DNA from: Aureliella helgolandensis
GTDB taxonomy: Bacteria; Planctomycetota; Planctomycetia; Pirellulales; Pirellulaceae
NCBI RefSeq assembly: GCF_007752135.1
Contig: NZ_CP036298.1
Location: 1,860,001-1,924,000, forward strand
DNA length: 64,000 bases
Direction: 5' to 3'
The notes beneath the pieces are model-generated. The model saw nothing but the letters and a program-made list of their open reading frames with translations. It did no database searches and had not been told where the DNA came from. Below, one piece after another: positions 45,412 to 55,441 of the stretch. How positions within the stretch are numbered: the stretch's first letter is position 1; each line of letters starts with the position of its first letter. The position numbers were made by a program, and so were the translations under genes.

Positions 45412-47199
45412 ATGCCGCGCGCGATCTGCATATTTCTGCTGCTAACAAATTCCGTATTTGCGCAGGATCCGCAAGATTGGAAACAATACAACCATGGCAA
45501 TGTTGGCTGGCGATTCAACGCATCGGAAAAGACCCTGAATCCCACTACGGTTTCATACATGGTCGAGAAATGGCGGTTCCCACCACGCAACTCAGATACT
45601 GAGATCGGCATTGTCCATGCGACGCCAATCGTAGTGAACGGATTCGTCTACTTTGGGACGACGCGAACCAACCCAACGTTCTACAAATTGACTCCCTCAG
45701 GCCAACTCTGCTGGAAATATCCGATTGAATCCGTGATAACGGCTGAAAAGCAGGATCCGTATATTGTTTATGGTTCTGAGAGCGCTGTCGACGGCGTTTT
45801 GAACTCGGCATTGGTGACAGACGACAGTGTCTATTTCGGAACCTTCGGCGGCCAGCTAATTTGTCTTGATCGATTCAGCGGAGAACTAAAGTGGCGAGTG
45901 TTGACCAAGGAACCGCCCTTCACAAGTGCTCACGGGGCGAACACGATCATGTCGTCGCCCATCATAGCTGACGGCAAATTGATTGTGGCGGGCGGAGGAT
46001 TCGAGCACAGCTTGGGTGCGGTGCCTGAGTATCCTTGCTGTTCGGGACGAGGTTTCGTGGCTGCCTTCGCCCCCGCTACAGGTAAGGAGATTTGGGTTTT
46101 CAATATTGGCCCGGAACCTGAGCAATTCGATGAGCCTGTAGCGATGACTTCGGTGGATGGCAAGATTGAATTTGTGGCCGGACCATCGACGAGCTCCGTG
46201 TGGTGTACTCCCAGTTATGACGCCGCGGCAAAGGTTCTCTACTTCGGCACGGACACGCACAACGCACCCCGCCGTCCAACAGCTGATGACTCCAGGCTCT
46301 ACAACAAATACTCCTCGGCCATCATCGCCATTCAAGTCACCGACGGTCAGGAAAAATGGGTTCGCCAACTTGTTAAGAATGACGTATGGAACAATGCAGT
46401 ACCAGCATACAGCGAATCCACTGGCGAATACAAGGATCTGTCGATTGGAGATACGCCCAAACTTTATTCGTTAGAGATTGAAGGCAAAGTTAGAGATGTG
46501 CTAGGGGTCGGTTGCAAGAACGGCAGCTTCTATGTGATCGACCGGCACACGGGACAGATCTTAACTCAAACTCCAACCTACCAGGGGCCGCCAACACCAG
46601 GTGCATCAGCTTCCGCGGAGGATAACATCTTAGCCCTTCCAAGTGCCATCGGCGGCATACAAACAGGTTGTGCCTACGACGGCTCAAGCATCTACGTCAA
46701 TGGCATCGATTGGCCGGCACTTTCTCTTTCGCTCTCACGCCTGACCGCTATGGATGCGCCCACCGGCGGGCGAGTCACGTCGCTGCAATCGAACGCGTTA
46801 GCTGAGAACTGGCGGCATGAGCGTCCCAAGGTTCAATATGCAAACGTGGCCGACGAAAGAGAATACCTTTCGGGGGATCCGGTTGCGTCGGGCATAGCCG
46901 TTGCCAATGGAGTTTTGTTTTTTACGACAACTATTAGCGGAAAATTGACCGCTCTAGACGCAGCTAGTGGCAAAATGATCAAGGAGTTTGAAATCGGCCC
47001 CATCTGGTGCGGTCCATCCGTATCCAGGGGCCGCGTCTACGTGGGGAGTGGTAATGACCTATTTCGACCATGGAACGCGGAGAAGGCGGAGCAAAGGCCA
47101 AAGGGTTTTAGCCTCCCCCTAACCCAAACGGGAGCAGTCTACTCTTTCGGATTGCCTGGAGAGGACGAGGTTGCAAGACTCTCAGAGACAGAAAAATGA
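45412..47199 (+). CDS. secreted PQQ-type beta-propeller protein
   Basis: Product of 595 aa. Signal peptide MPRAICIFLLLTNSVFAQ and GGAG before the ATG at 45412; the longer frame from 45370 would overlap the previous gene. Propeller blades with GxLxWxY-type strands (SGQLCWKYPI, SGELKWRVLT, GKEIWVFNIG, GQEKWVRQLV). No heme motif. Could be a PQQ enzyme or a BamB-like scaffold; the asymmetry of the blades favours a quinoprotein dehydrogenase. Last gene of the barrel-protein operon. Confidence 0.8.
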   Translation: MPRAICIFLLLTNSVFAQDPQDWKQYNHGNVGWRFNASEKTLNPTTVSYMVEKWRFPPRNSDTEIGIVHATPIVVNGFVYFGTTRTNPTFYKLTPSGQLCWKYPIESVITAEKQDPYIVYGSESAVDGVLNSALVTDDSVYFGTFGGQLICLDRFSGELKWRVLTKEPPFTSAHGANTIMSSPIIADGKLIVAGGGFEHSLGAVPEYPCCSGRGFVAAFAPATGKEIWVFNIGPEPEQFDEPVAMTSVDGKIEFVAGPSTSSVWCTPSYDAAAKVLYFGTDTHNAPRRPTADDSRLYNKYSSAIIAIQVTDGQEKWVRQLVKNDVWNNAVPAYSESTGEYKDLSIGDTPKLYSLEIEGKVRDVLGVGCKNGSFYVIDRHTGQILTQTPTYQGPPTPGASASAEDNILALPSAIGGIQTGCAYDGSSIYVNGIDWPALSLSLSRLTAMDAPTGGRVTSLQSNALAENWRHERPKVQYANVADEREYLSGDPVASGIAVANGVLFFTTTISGKLTALDAASGKMIKEFEIGPIWCGPSVSRGRVYVGSGNDLFRPWNAEKAEQRPKGFSLPLTQTGAVYSFGLPGEDEVARLSETEK

Positions 47200-48147
47200 C
47201 CCCTCTACCACTCCACTCGAAAAATGATTGAGCGGCATCAGCGCGTGGCGTCCCTACGTTGCTTTGGCGACTCTCGAGAACTCTTGAATTTTGAAAGGCT
47301 ATGCAGCTTGCTAGTAAACACGCAACAATCCACCATTCATTCAGTGGTCTATAACGCTGTGTTCCTTCAGCAGGAAGAAGATAAAGTCCATGACTGTCCG
47401 GTTTTCACGTGTCTATCGCAAGCGTGAGAGCACTGGGATATCGACTTCAGCGGGGCCCCCTGAACCTGATGGACCAACCTGTTTCAGTTGCAAAGGGAGG
47501 CGACCGACCAGACAAAACCATGGATCGTCAAGGGGGCTCGAAATCCCCTTAGCCTTATCGGCAATTCTGTGCGGAACTTGCGGCGGATCATCGACTTCAC
47601 CCGCTGAGGGATCACTGAGCTCCGCTGCCGTAGAATCCCCCGACCTTAGGTCTCGATTGTCCAAACCGTAGCCAATCTGACTGCATTCAATGCCCTGCGA
47701 ATGTCTCAGTTCGTGCCCCAGGACGAACCGTCCTTTCGCACAAGTCTTCGCAACCCATGCCATGCCCACCTGGACGCGCACGAATCAGCCGGTCCAAGGC
47801 GTCGGTAGCGATCCCCGAATGAGTGGATTGAACAGCGGTAATATCCCTGTTGACCTGGCACCACGACGCCACTGGCTCAAGCACGGGCATCGGACTGTCA
47901 TTGACCGGCACTCGTTCAGCCGTCAAAGGTTCAGTCAGGACGCCAGAAAACGGAAGCGTGAGAGGTGCAGATCGCCAGGATTGAGTCTGGCGGTCTGTTA
48001 CAATCAACCTGGATTCGGTTTCCATGCTTCGGGCTGGGCAATGCAATCTGGCTGTGCCTGAGTGATTTGCGTGTAACCAGTCGGGCTGAATGCCTCAGGT
48101 ATCAAATAGAGTCGATGTTGCTACCTGCTGTTTGACCTGAGGATTGG
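47200..48147. other. long intergenic region, no intact gene seen
   Basis: About 950 bp. Two overlapping minus-strand frames (47413-47781 and 47687-48046) have some protein-like runs but match nothing known to me and may be one decayed gene. The right end carries the GAGG ribosome site of the kinase at 48148. Confidence 0.35.
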
Positions 48148-51100
48148 ATGAACATGACTGAATCAGCTGCGGAATTGACGTGCCCTCGTTGCGGTGCGGC
48201 GGTGGGTGCGGCGGTTGCGAGTGGGATTTGTCCGACTTGTCTGCTCAAACAGGCCGCTCTTGGAACTGCCGACGACAGCATTCCAGCGACGCCCTGGAGG
48301 CCGCCGACTGTCGAAGAGATCGCCAGCGAGTTCACGCAGCTCGAAATCATGGAACTAATCGGGCACGGTGGAATGGGAGCTGTCTATAAGGCTCGGCAGA
48401 AGTCGCTCGGTCGGCTGGTCGCGTTGAAGATTCTGGCTCCGCAGCACGCGGACAATCCGGATTTCGCGAAACGCTTCTCGCGCGAAGGGAAGATTCTCGC
48501 CGAAGTGAATCATTCTAGTATTGTCACGGTTCACGATTTCGGTCGGGCCGGCAAATTCTACTTCCTGCTGATGGAATACGTGGACGGAGTCAATCTGCGG
48601 CAGGCGATGACCGCCGGACGCCTGACTCCGAAACAAGCGCTGGCCATTGTTCCGCCTATCTGTGAAGCGCTGCAGTTCGCTCATGACCGTGGCATCGTGC
48701 ATCGAGACATCAAACCAGAGAACCTGCTGCTCGATAAAGACGGACGGATCAAGATCGCCGACTTCGGCATCGCCCGGATGCTGCGGACTGGTGCGGGCGA
48801 CATGCCGTTGCCAGAGTCCGATGACGCAGCCTTGGCCGTCGACGCCCAAGCCGGGACGAGTTCGGAAGAAATCACTCGCGAGGCCGTGCTGGGGACCCCG
48901 CGATACATGGCCCCCGAACAGCGGGACGAGCCAGCGGCTGTCGACCATCGCGCGGATATCTATTCGCTGGGAGTCGTGCTGTACGAAATGCTGACTGGAG
49001 AACTGCCGGGAGCTACCCTGCAGCCGCCGTCTCGTCGAGTCGAAATCGACGTTCGTCTGGACGAGATCGTGCTGCGAGCACTGGATCAAAATCCGGAGTA
49101 CAGATACCGCTCGGCGACCGAATTCCAGCACGAAGTGGAAACCGTCGTGAGCACTCCGACGGATCATCCTTCACAACTCAATCAGTCGTTCGCGCGAAGC
49201 GTCCCCAGATCGACCAGGTGTCACGTCACGACTCCGCAGCGTCTTGCCACATTCGTGGGGCAGTTGTTTCTCTGGCGGAGCCACGGCCGGCTAACGCTCG
49301 ACGACCGCCAGTTGACGATCACACAGGGGCCTCGCATTTACGAAATCCCGTTGCATTCGATTTGCGATCTCAGCCTCGGTCGTTATCCCATGCTGGTGAA
49401 TCCGGCCGGACTAAACTTTATTCGCTTTACGTACGAAGTCGACGGCTCGACGAACTGCCTGATCGTCTCCCCCACTCAGGGGCTGATCGGCCTGCCATCG
49501 CACTTCAATGACGACGTCGAGGACTGGTTCCAGCATCTTCAAGCGGCAACGACGGCGGCGACGGGACGCCCACCTGTAACGACACCGACGCACGAAGTGT
49601 GGCTCGCGAGGACCTCTCGATGGGGACTTGCGGTTATTCCACTTTTTTTGCTTCCGATCCTTGGTGTGGCTTGTCTCGTGTGGCTCATTTTTGAGGGTCC
49701 GCGTACAGGCACTGAGGCTCCATCAGGCACGATGGGCTGGACGCTGTCGGGAATACTGGGGGTACTGGCACTCATTGGACTTCTGCCAGTTCTACTCCAC
49801 TTGCCGTTTCGCTCATCGTTTAGTTCTTACACGACCGCAACCGAACAGCCTGACAAGACTTCAGATGAGGCCCGGCCGAGTGGAGCACTCGCTCAGCTTT
49901 TCGGACTCCGCAGCGTATGGGGACTTCGCTTCCTGATGATCGCCCACTTGGGGTTTCTTGGGTTCCTTCGCAACCTTCCGGGGCTTGAACGAGCCGCAGG
50001 AATGTATGGTTTCTTTGGATTCATCGGTGTTGCGACACTCTTCGAATTCAGAGCGAGGTATCGTCATCACCCTCACTTAAAAGTTGTCTCCATTATTGCA
50101 GCACTGGTACTGGCCTCTCCGGTGGCGGTATTCGTCGGCGCGAGCATTCTGTTCGAATATCAGACTCCTCATGCCACAGTCATCACTCGAAACCCGACGG
50201 TTCATCAGGGCCATTTTTCATTTCACCACGAAGTCGACTGCCCTGACGGTTGGAACGTCTGGCTGACCCTTGAGTGTGTTCAACTGCGAATGAATCGCCC
50301 GGAAGACAACACTCCGTGGGAGCCGAATCTCGTCAAACGCTATCAGGCGAAACTGCAAGGCAAGGGACGCATGCGAATTCCGCTCGACTATCTGCCGTCG
50401 ACCGACGAAGCGCGGAACATCATGCTGGCGACATTGGGGCAGGCTGATGGATATGCCAGTGATCTCAGTCCGAATTACAACGTCAGCCTGCTGACGTACA
50501 CGACGGAATCGCTGATGCGAGTCTGGGCGATTCTCCAGATCCTCCCTGAGGGAGAAAGTCCGGATTCGCTGCTTGACACTCAGGCATCAGAAACCGTCCG
50601 CTTTGTCATGATCGTGCCACCAGCCAGACCGACCTTGGGGCCATTTGAAGGAGCCTATAGTCTGGGCAAAGTCGAACTTGTCGCAATGTGTCTGCAGGGT
50701 TCGAGTGCCCAGCCCCTCTGGAAGGCGAATGGCGAGCCATGCACTGACGAATTGATTCCGGAACGCGGAGGATCGAGTTCAGCCGCTGGTAAGGTCATCA
50801 AGGAAATTGCGATTCGCGTTCGAAGTGAAACGAACCTCGCCTCGAAACCTCGCCTCCGATTCGCGCCAGAGGCACGTATCGCCGCAATGGGCGGTTCCTT
50901 TTTCCCGCCGGACACGAAGCGAGAACACGCCATGCTGATTCAAACGATTGCCTGCCCGCCAGAGGCACTGGAAACCAACGTCGAAGTCGGCATTGCGGAT
51001 GGCGACTGGAAAACTAGGCTGACGTTCGCTCGCCATCCAAGACAGCACCACTTCAGCGGATCTCAATCCGGCGGTCCGGATGGATTGTGGGAAGGTGTCG

Positions 51101-51399
51101 TGCGAACCACGGAGTCGTCCGGTGATTCCGTGCCACTGGCTTTTAGCTTTTCGAATCGAGACGACCATGAAACGAGACTTGTGTACGAAAAAACAGATGG
51201 CACCATCGTCCCGCTCAAGGGCGATGGTACCGACGGCGGGCATGGATTGACAAACTCGCTGACGACTCTCCGTGTCGACGAATTTGAAAGCATCGAGGAG
51301 TTCCATGTTCAGTGCCGGCGATACGAATGGCTTGAATTCAAGAACGTCTCGTTGCAGCTAGGCCATCGTACGAACGTCGAAGTGTACAGCACGTACTGA
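48148..51399 (+). CDS. Ser/Thr protein kinase with N-terminal zinc ribbon and membrane domain
   Basis: Product of 1083 aa. N-terminal zinc ribbon (CPRCG ... CPTC, residues 10-31), kinase domain (about 70-345) with GHGGMGAVYKA, ALKIL, Asp187 in HRDIKPEN, DFG, and APE in YMAPEQ. Then a PH-like segment, four to five hydrophobic helices (about 490-680), and a 400-residue beta-rich C-terminal part of unknown fold. GAGG precedes the ATG. The ECF sigma gene starts 18 bp downstream, the reverse gene order of the module at 42 kb. Probably a signalling pair. Confidence 0.9.
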   Translation: MNMTESAAELTCPRCGAAVGAAVASGICPTCLLKQAALGTADDSIPATPWRPPTVEEIASEFTQLEIMELIGHGGMGAVYKARQKSLGRLVALKILAPQHADNPDFAKRFSREGKILAEVNHSSIVTVHDFGRAGKFYFLLMEYVDGVNLRQAMTAGRLTPKQALAIVPPICEALQFAHDRGIVHRDIKPENLLLDKDGRIKIADFGIARMLRTGAGDMPLPESDDAALAVDAQAGTSSEEITREAVLGTPRYMAPEQRDEPAAVDHRADIYSLGVVLYEMLTGELPGATLQPPSRRVEIDVRLDEIVLRALDQNPEYRYRSATEFQHEVETVVSTPTDHPSQLNQSFARSVPRSTRCHVTTPQRLATFVGQLFLWRSHGRLTLDDRQLTITQGPRIYEIPLHSICDLSLGRYPMLVNPAGLNFIRFTYEVDGSTNCLIVSPTQGLIGLPSHFNDDVEDWFQHLQAATTAATGRPPVTTPTHEVWLARTSRWGLAVIPLFLLPILGVACLVWLIFEGPRTGTEAPSGTMGWTLSGILGVLALIGLLPVLLHLPFRSSFSSYTTATEQPDKTSDEARPSGALAQLFGLRSVWGLRFLMIAHLGFLGFLRNLPGLERAAGMYGFFGFIGVATLFEFRARYRHHPHLKVVSIIAALVLASPVAVFVGASILFEYQTPHATVITRNPTVHQGHFSFHHEVDCPDGWNVWLTLECVQLRMNRPEDNTPWEPNLVKRYQAKLQGKGRMRIPLDYLPSTDEARNIMLATLGQADGYASDLSPNYNVSLLTYTTESLMRVWAILQILPEGESPDSLLDTQASETVRFVMIVPPARPTLGPFEGAYSLGKVELVAMCLQGSSAQPLWKANGEPCTDELIPERGGSSSAAGKVIKEIAIRVRSETNLASKPRLRFAPEARIAAMGGSFFPPDTKREHAMLIQTIACPPEALETNVEVGIADGDWKTRLTFARHPRQHHFSGSQSGGPDGLWEGVVRTTESSGDSVPLAFSFSNRDDHETRLVYEKTDGTIVPLKGDGTDGGHGLTNSLTTLRVDEFESIEEFHVQCRRYEWLEFKNVSLQLGHRTNVEVYSTY

Positions 51400-51417
51400 G
51401 TACCCACCAGGTATAGA

Positions 51418-52173
51418 TTGAACGAGGAACAAGTGCCTCACCAATTTCAAACAACGCACTGGACTCAGGTCGTCGCGGCTCGCGGAAAATCTCCCGAAGC
51501 CAGGCAAGCGTTGCGTTCGTTGTGCGAGATCTACTACGCACCCGTTGAAATGTTCGTGCAGCGTTACTTCGCCAAGGCGGTTGTCACACCAAAGGACGAG
51601 GCCCGCGACCTGACTCACGAGTTCTTTGCGAGACTGCTGGAAGGGCACAGCCTCGACAACGCCGACCGCACGCGAGGCCGCTTTCGAAGTTACCTGCTCG
51701 GTGCAGTCAAGCATTTTCTCGCCGACTATCGAGACCGTGAGCAAGCTCTCAAACGCGGCGGAGCTCAGCGAACTCAGTCGCTGTCCACGTCGCCCGATTC
51801 GTCGAAGCCCGAATCAGCGGAATCCTCGATCGACGTCGCCGACCCGGACGGCTTTCCACCGGATGCGTATTTCGATCAGCAATGGGCACTTGCGGTTGTG
51901 CAGCAGGCGATCGACACGCTCCGAGCCGAAGCGGAGTCAGACGGGCAGCTCGCGAGATTCGACGTGCTGCAGAGGTGGCTTGTAACTCCGTCCAATCACC
52001 ACACCGCCGTCGACGCCGCCCGCTCACTCAACCTGTCAGACGGAGCCTTCAAAGTTGCCGTCCACCGTCTGCGCAAGCGATTTCGTCAGGTCGTCGTCGC
52101 GAGAATCACTACAACTGTGGACGACCCCGTGGAAGTTCAGGACGAGCTCAACTACCTGATCAACGCCATGTAG
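51418..52173 (+). CDS. ECF sigma factor, kinase-linked
   Basis: Product of 251 aa. Region 2: FQTTHWTQVVAARG, LCEIYYAPVEMFVQRYF and LTHEFFARLLEG; region 4: AVDAARSLNLSDGAFKVAVHRLRKRF. The start is TTG at 51418 or GTG at 51433, the latter with AGGAA close before it. Follows the kinase gene by 18 bp and is surely co-transcribed. The long acidic Ser-rich linker between regions 2 and 4 is unusual and could be a phosphorylation target (inference). Confidence 0.88.
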   Translation: MNEEQVPHQFQTTHWTQVVAARGKSPEARQALRSLCEIYYAPVEMFVQRYFAKAVVTPKDEARDLTHEFFARLLEGHSLDNADRTRGRFRSYLLGAVKHFLADYRDREQALKRGGAQRTQSLSTSPDSSKPESAESSIDVADPDGFPPDAYFDQQWALAVVQQAIDTLRAEAESDGQLARFDVLQRWLVTPSNHHTAVDAARSLNLSDGAFKVAVHRLRKRFRQVVVARITTTVDDPVEVQDELNYLINAM

Positions 52174-52761
52174 CATCGGTCGTTCAATCCAACCTGTGTA
52201 GGTCTGATCGGCCGAAAGAAGTGTGTGCATGTAAGACCGAAACCGCTGATGAAGTCACTCTGATGACGTGATCTGACGCTTTTCGTCCCGCAGCCTTGCG
52301 TACCGAAACGTACTCCGGTCGACAACCGACAACCCCGGCATTAGATAATCCGACGTCGTTGCGCACTCATGACGAACCGTCATTCACTGAAAGCCCATGT
52401 CACGCCCTCCTGTGCGCGCTGGACAATTTATGCTTATATCCATTTGACTTCTGTCGAAAACGAAGTTTTTTTCGAACGATGCGATGCTTCTGTTTCTCCG
52501 TATTACGCGTATCGACGCAACTAAACCACGACAAAAGTTTCGAGAGCATGATGCATCCGACAGCACGAACCCAGTTTCTGAAATCGCATCGGTTGCCAAT
52601 ACTAGGGAAGTAGATAGCTATGTTCTACGAAACCTATTAGCGGATTGCTTACGGTGGTAATAGCTTGGTCGATAGGTTCCACCTGGACTTAATAGATCCA
52701 GTTGTTGCCAAAGTCAAACCAGTAGCCAAAGAGCACGCTTAATAACGGCCTGCGTAACAAA
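52174..52761. other. intergenic region, nothing recognised
   Basis: About 590 bp between convergent genes, AT-richer on the right. No frame with coding character, no hairpin with T-run found. Confidence 0.4.
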
Positions 52762-54207
52762 CTATTTCAGCGTTGGCTGGTGGGGTTCGACGGTCACGGA
52801 CAGCTTGGTGGTTTGTCCCGCAATGCGCTCAAAGCCAACTTCGCCTAAATTGTTGCCCTCGGCAGATGGAAACTGGAAGTCGGGGTGTTGCAAGACGGCC
52901 GAGTTACCGCCAATAGCATCAACTGGAATTCCGCGTAGAATGGCTACGCCGTTGACGACGGGTCGCTGGAGAAACGGCAAGTCCGTCTCGCGGCGAAATC
53001 TCGGTTTCCACTGCTGGGGCGGCAAGAGCTGGATGCTGACAAGGTCGACAGAGTTCATGGTTTGTCCTAAATGCGTCGAACCTCCTTTGAAGTATCGCAT
53101 GTTGGGGAATGAGGAGACAGTGCCCGAGTCGAGCGGACTTCCATCCGGCTTTCGAATGGTAAGTTCGGCCGTCGCGGTAGGCTCCATCTTGACAGTCACC
53201 TCGAGCTCCAGTCCGTCGATATCAAACAGCTGTCCCATAACGAATGGTCCGGCGTCAGGGAGCGTCGTCTCCGACACAAAGTCATCACAGACGGCGATGA
53301 TTTGAATTTGCCCGGAGCGCGGAATCGATGGCAGCACAAACGTCCCGTCGGGGGCGATTGTCGTCCACTCATGCCAGACCAATGACGGCGACTTTTCGCC
53401 CCACGCGTCGCCGACGGGCTTGGGTGCGGTGGTGGTAATGATCTTTCCGTTGAGCACCGGTCTCGGCACATTTTCTGATATCCGACCACGGACAATGATT
53501 CCGGGGGAAAGCTGCACGCCTCGCAGTTTTACGGCCTGACTGGGGCGGACGCTGAGCGGAAGCAATCCGCTGAATTGGGTCGGGCCATTTTCCTGCGGTG
53601 CCACCAACATCGTCTGCCAAATCCCATCATTGACGGCGCTCGTCCGTCGCCCGCCATCTCCTGTAGCGGCCCAAAACTCGGGAGCATACGGACCGGCCAT
53701 CACGACGCCGAAATCGGTCACAGCCCCGCCGTCGTCGTCCACGGCCCAAAACTGCAATTCACAGCCTTTTTTCAGTTGCACTTCCGCTTCAGCAGCTGGC
53801 TTATCCAAGTCTGGGCCAAGCTCAAAGTCGACGACTTCCTGCACGTAGTCGCTGTGCCGAACCACGAATGTGACGAGCTTGGTAGTCAACGAAACGGTTC
53901 CGATTTGGAGTCTCGCCGGATAGCGAATGGCCGCTACGCCGGCTGCATCGCTAAAGTAGTCCTTAGTCGGCCCTAAAAGCTTCTCATCCCAGAAGCCGTG
54001 CCCCTGGATTTCGACAGTCCGCATGGCATACGGCCTGACGGCGGCACCCATCACCGGTTCCCCGTCGGCCCCCCGCAGGATGACTCGAATTTCGGTCATC
54101 GAATCGGCAGGACTGATTGTTTCGGAATCGTCGCCGCGGGCTACGCCAACGAAAGTCAGCAGCAATACAAACGCAAGGCGAATAGGTCGAAAGACTTGCA
54201 TGAGCAT
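52762..54207 (-). CDS. secreted multi-domain beta-rich protein, carboxypeptidase-regulatory-like
   Basis: Product of 481 aa. Signal peptide (RLAFVLLLTFVGVARGDD). MTEIRVILRGADGEPVMGAAVRP is a carboxypeptidase-regulatory-like (CnaB/TTR-type) strand pair; similar starts recur at VRGRISENVPRPVLNG and ELTIRKPDGSPLDSG, so three to four such domains are likely. No enzyme motif. Probable cell-surface protein. Start at 54207 or two codons later; no strong ribosome site. Stands alone. Confidence 0.7.
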   Translation of the reverse strand: MLMQVFRPIRLAFVLLLTFVGVARGDDSETISPADSMTEIRVILRGADGEPVMGAAVRPYAMRTVEIQGHGFWDEKLLGPTKDYFSDAAGVAAIRYPARLQIGTVSLTTKLVTFVVRHSDYVQEVVDFELGPDLDKPAAEAEVQLKKGCELQFWAVDDDGGAVTDFGVVMAGPYAPEFWAATGDGGRRTSAVNDGIWQTMLVAPQENGPTQFSGLLPLSVRPSQAVKLRGVQLSPGIIVRGRISENVPRPVLNGKIITTTAPKPVGDAWGEKSPSLVWHEWTTIAPDGTFVLPSIPRSGQIQIIAVCDDFVSETTLPDAGPFVMGQLFDIDGLELEVTVKMEPTATAELTIRKPDGSPLDSGTVSSFPNMRYFKGGSTHLGQTMNSVDLVSIQLLPPQQWKPRFRRETDLPFLQRPVVNGVAILRGIPVDAIGGNSAVLQHPDFQFPSAEGNNLGEVGFERIAGQTTKLSVTVEPHQPTLK

Positions 54208-54657
54208 TGAAAGTCGCTTTGTATTGTGCCCCAGACTTGGTTGGCTCAGTTGCCAGATAAGTGGAACATTCTAGCTCATTGCCGTCCCATGTCAAAAATT
54301 GTGACCAAGGTTGAACCAACAGTGGTGATTCAGAAACCGATACTCAGGATTTCCTCGGTCACGGCCTCCTTAGGCACTTCGCGGCAACACAATTCGTTAC
54401 GTTGGAAACGGCGGAATAGTCGTCAAATTCGGCGAGGACACTAACGTCTTGAGTTTTCATTTCGATCCTCTCGTGCATTTCAGCTTTGCTAAGAATGGCA
54501 AGACATATCGAGAATACCCTAGGTTCGTGTGATTATCTCAGTCGATACAATTGGAAGAATGGCAACGCGACTTGGTTCCATCAGAATTGCTAGGCAAAAG
54601 TGTCTTACGAAGGATCTGTGTGACAAACTGCAAAAAGAGATTAATCGCGACTCTGTT
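54208..54657. other. intergenic region, nothing recognised
   Basis: About 450 bp left of the palindromic element. The left end is the promoter region of the minus-strand gene at 54207. No coding-like frame. Confidence 0.4.
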
Positions 54658-54839
54658 TAGCGACCACTAGATTTGCCGGACGCATTGCCTCAACAGAAAG
54701 ATACCGAATTCGCCCCCTATGACCTTCTAACAAAGGCAACGCTTAGCGATTTCCCAATCCCCTAATTACTCAGAAGAGTGTCCTATTTCGGAATCTTCAT
54801 TGATTGAGGCAACACGTCCGGCAAATCTAGTGGTCGCTA
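54658..54839. mobile_element. 182-bp palindromic element (MITE-like) with 36-bp terminal inverted repeats
   Basis: Left arm TAGCGACCACTAGATTTGCC... (54658-54693) and right arm (54804-54839) match as inverted repeats at 34 of 36 positions. Both outer ends are TA, as expected for a TA-targeting (IS630/Tc1-like) transposon, so the TA may be the target duplication. The centre has a weaker inner repeat and no gene. It abuts the broken gene copy at 55020. Confidence 0.85.
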
Positions 54840-55019
54840 TTTACTCGCCTCTTGCCATAGACGCGAGACGCTCAAGCGGCTTACGCCTGGCGACTTCGGC
54901 TTCACCACAGACATTTGTCGAGTGCTGACCCCAGACATCAACGCTTGAATTGGAATGCCCCCGTTTGCTGTACCAAGGGTTATGAAAGGTTTGTTTAGGA
55001 AACAAGTAACGGTTCAGGT

Positions 55020-55319
55020 TGTTCGCTGTGCTGAGCGGGGTGTCACGCAGGTCCGCTGGAGCGCCCTGGTACCGGATGACACCGCAGGGAAGCATAGCGA
55101 AAGGGGGAGCATGGCGAAGGGTTGCGGGTCGTTTCGGTAAAATTTTCCGGTCCCCTGCACGCGGATACTCCCGCGCCGGTTGGCATGATCCACGAAGACG
55201 AGTTCGCCCCGATAGGAATTCGCCTTTTCCAGCGGGTGGAATTTCTCCGGCTCGGGGCGGAACGGCTCGTCTGTACTTGCGTTGGATACGATCAGGGAGA
55301 GGCCCAGGCAAATCGCCAC
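55020..55319 (-). pseudogene. truncated, frameshifted copy of the secreted protein at 56961
   Basis: GTG at 55319 begins a signal peptide, then [29 protein letters not shown] and [15 protein letters not shown] follow the intact paralogue closely. Near 55090-55122 a 17-nt stretch (CCCTTCGCCATGCT-like) is duplicated, shifting the frame. [17 protein letters not shown] then continues in the other frame, after which similarity ends. Only the first quarter of the gene remains, downstream of DUF1552 in the same orientation. Confidence 0.8.
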
Positions 55320-55441
55320 AAGCCATTACGCAGACAACAAACACCCTTTATTGTGTTCGTCCTCAAACAAAATACTCTTACCAGAATTCAATGCCGCGGT
55401 GGCTCACTTCGGCAGGCGTTCAGTTCGCGTGATGCCACTTC

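Noticed and set aside
47413-48046. Two overlapping minus-strand frames as a gene
   Set aside because: No start with ribosome site, no recognisable domain, and composition not clearly coding; kept only as an intergenic note.
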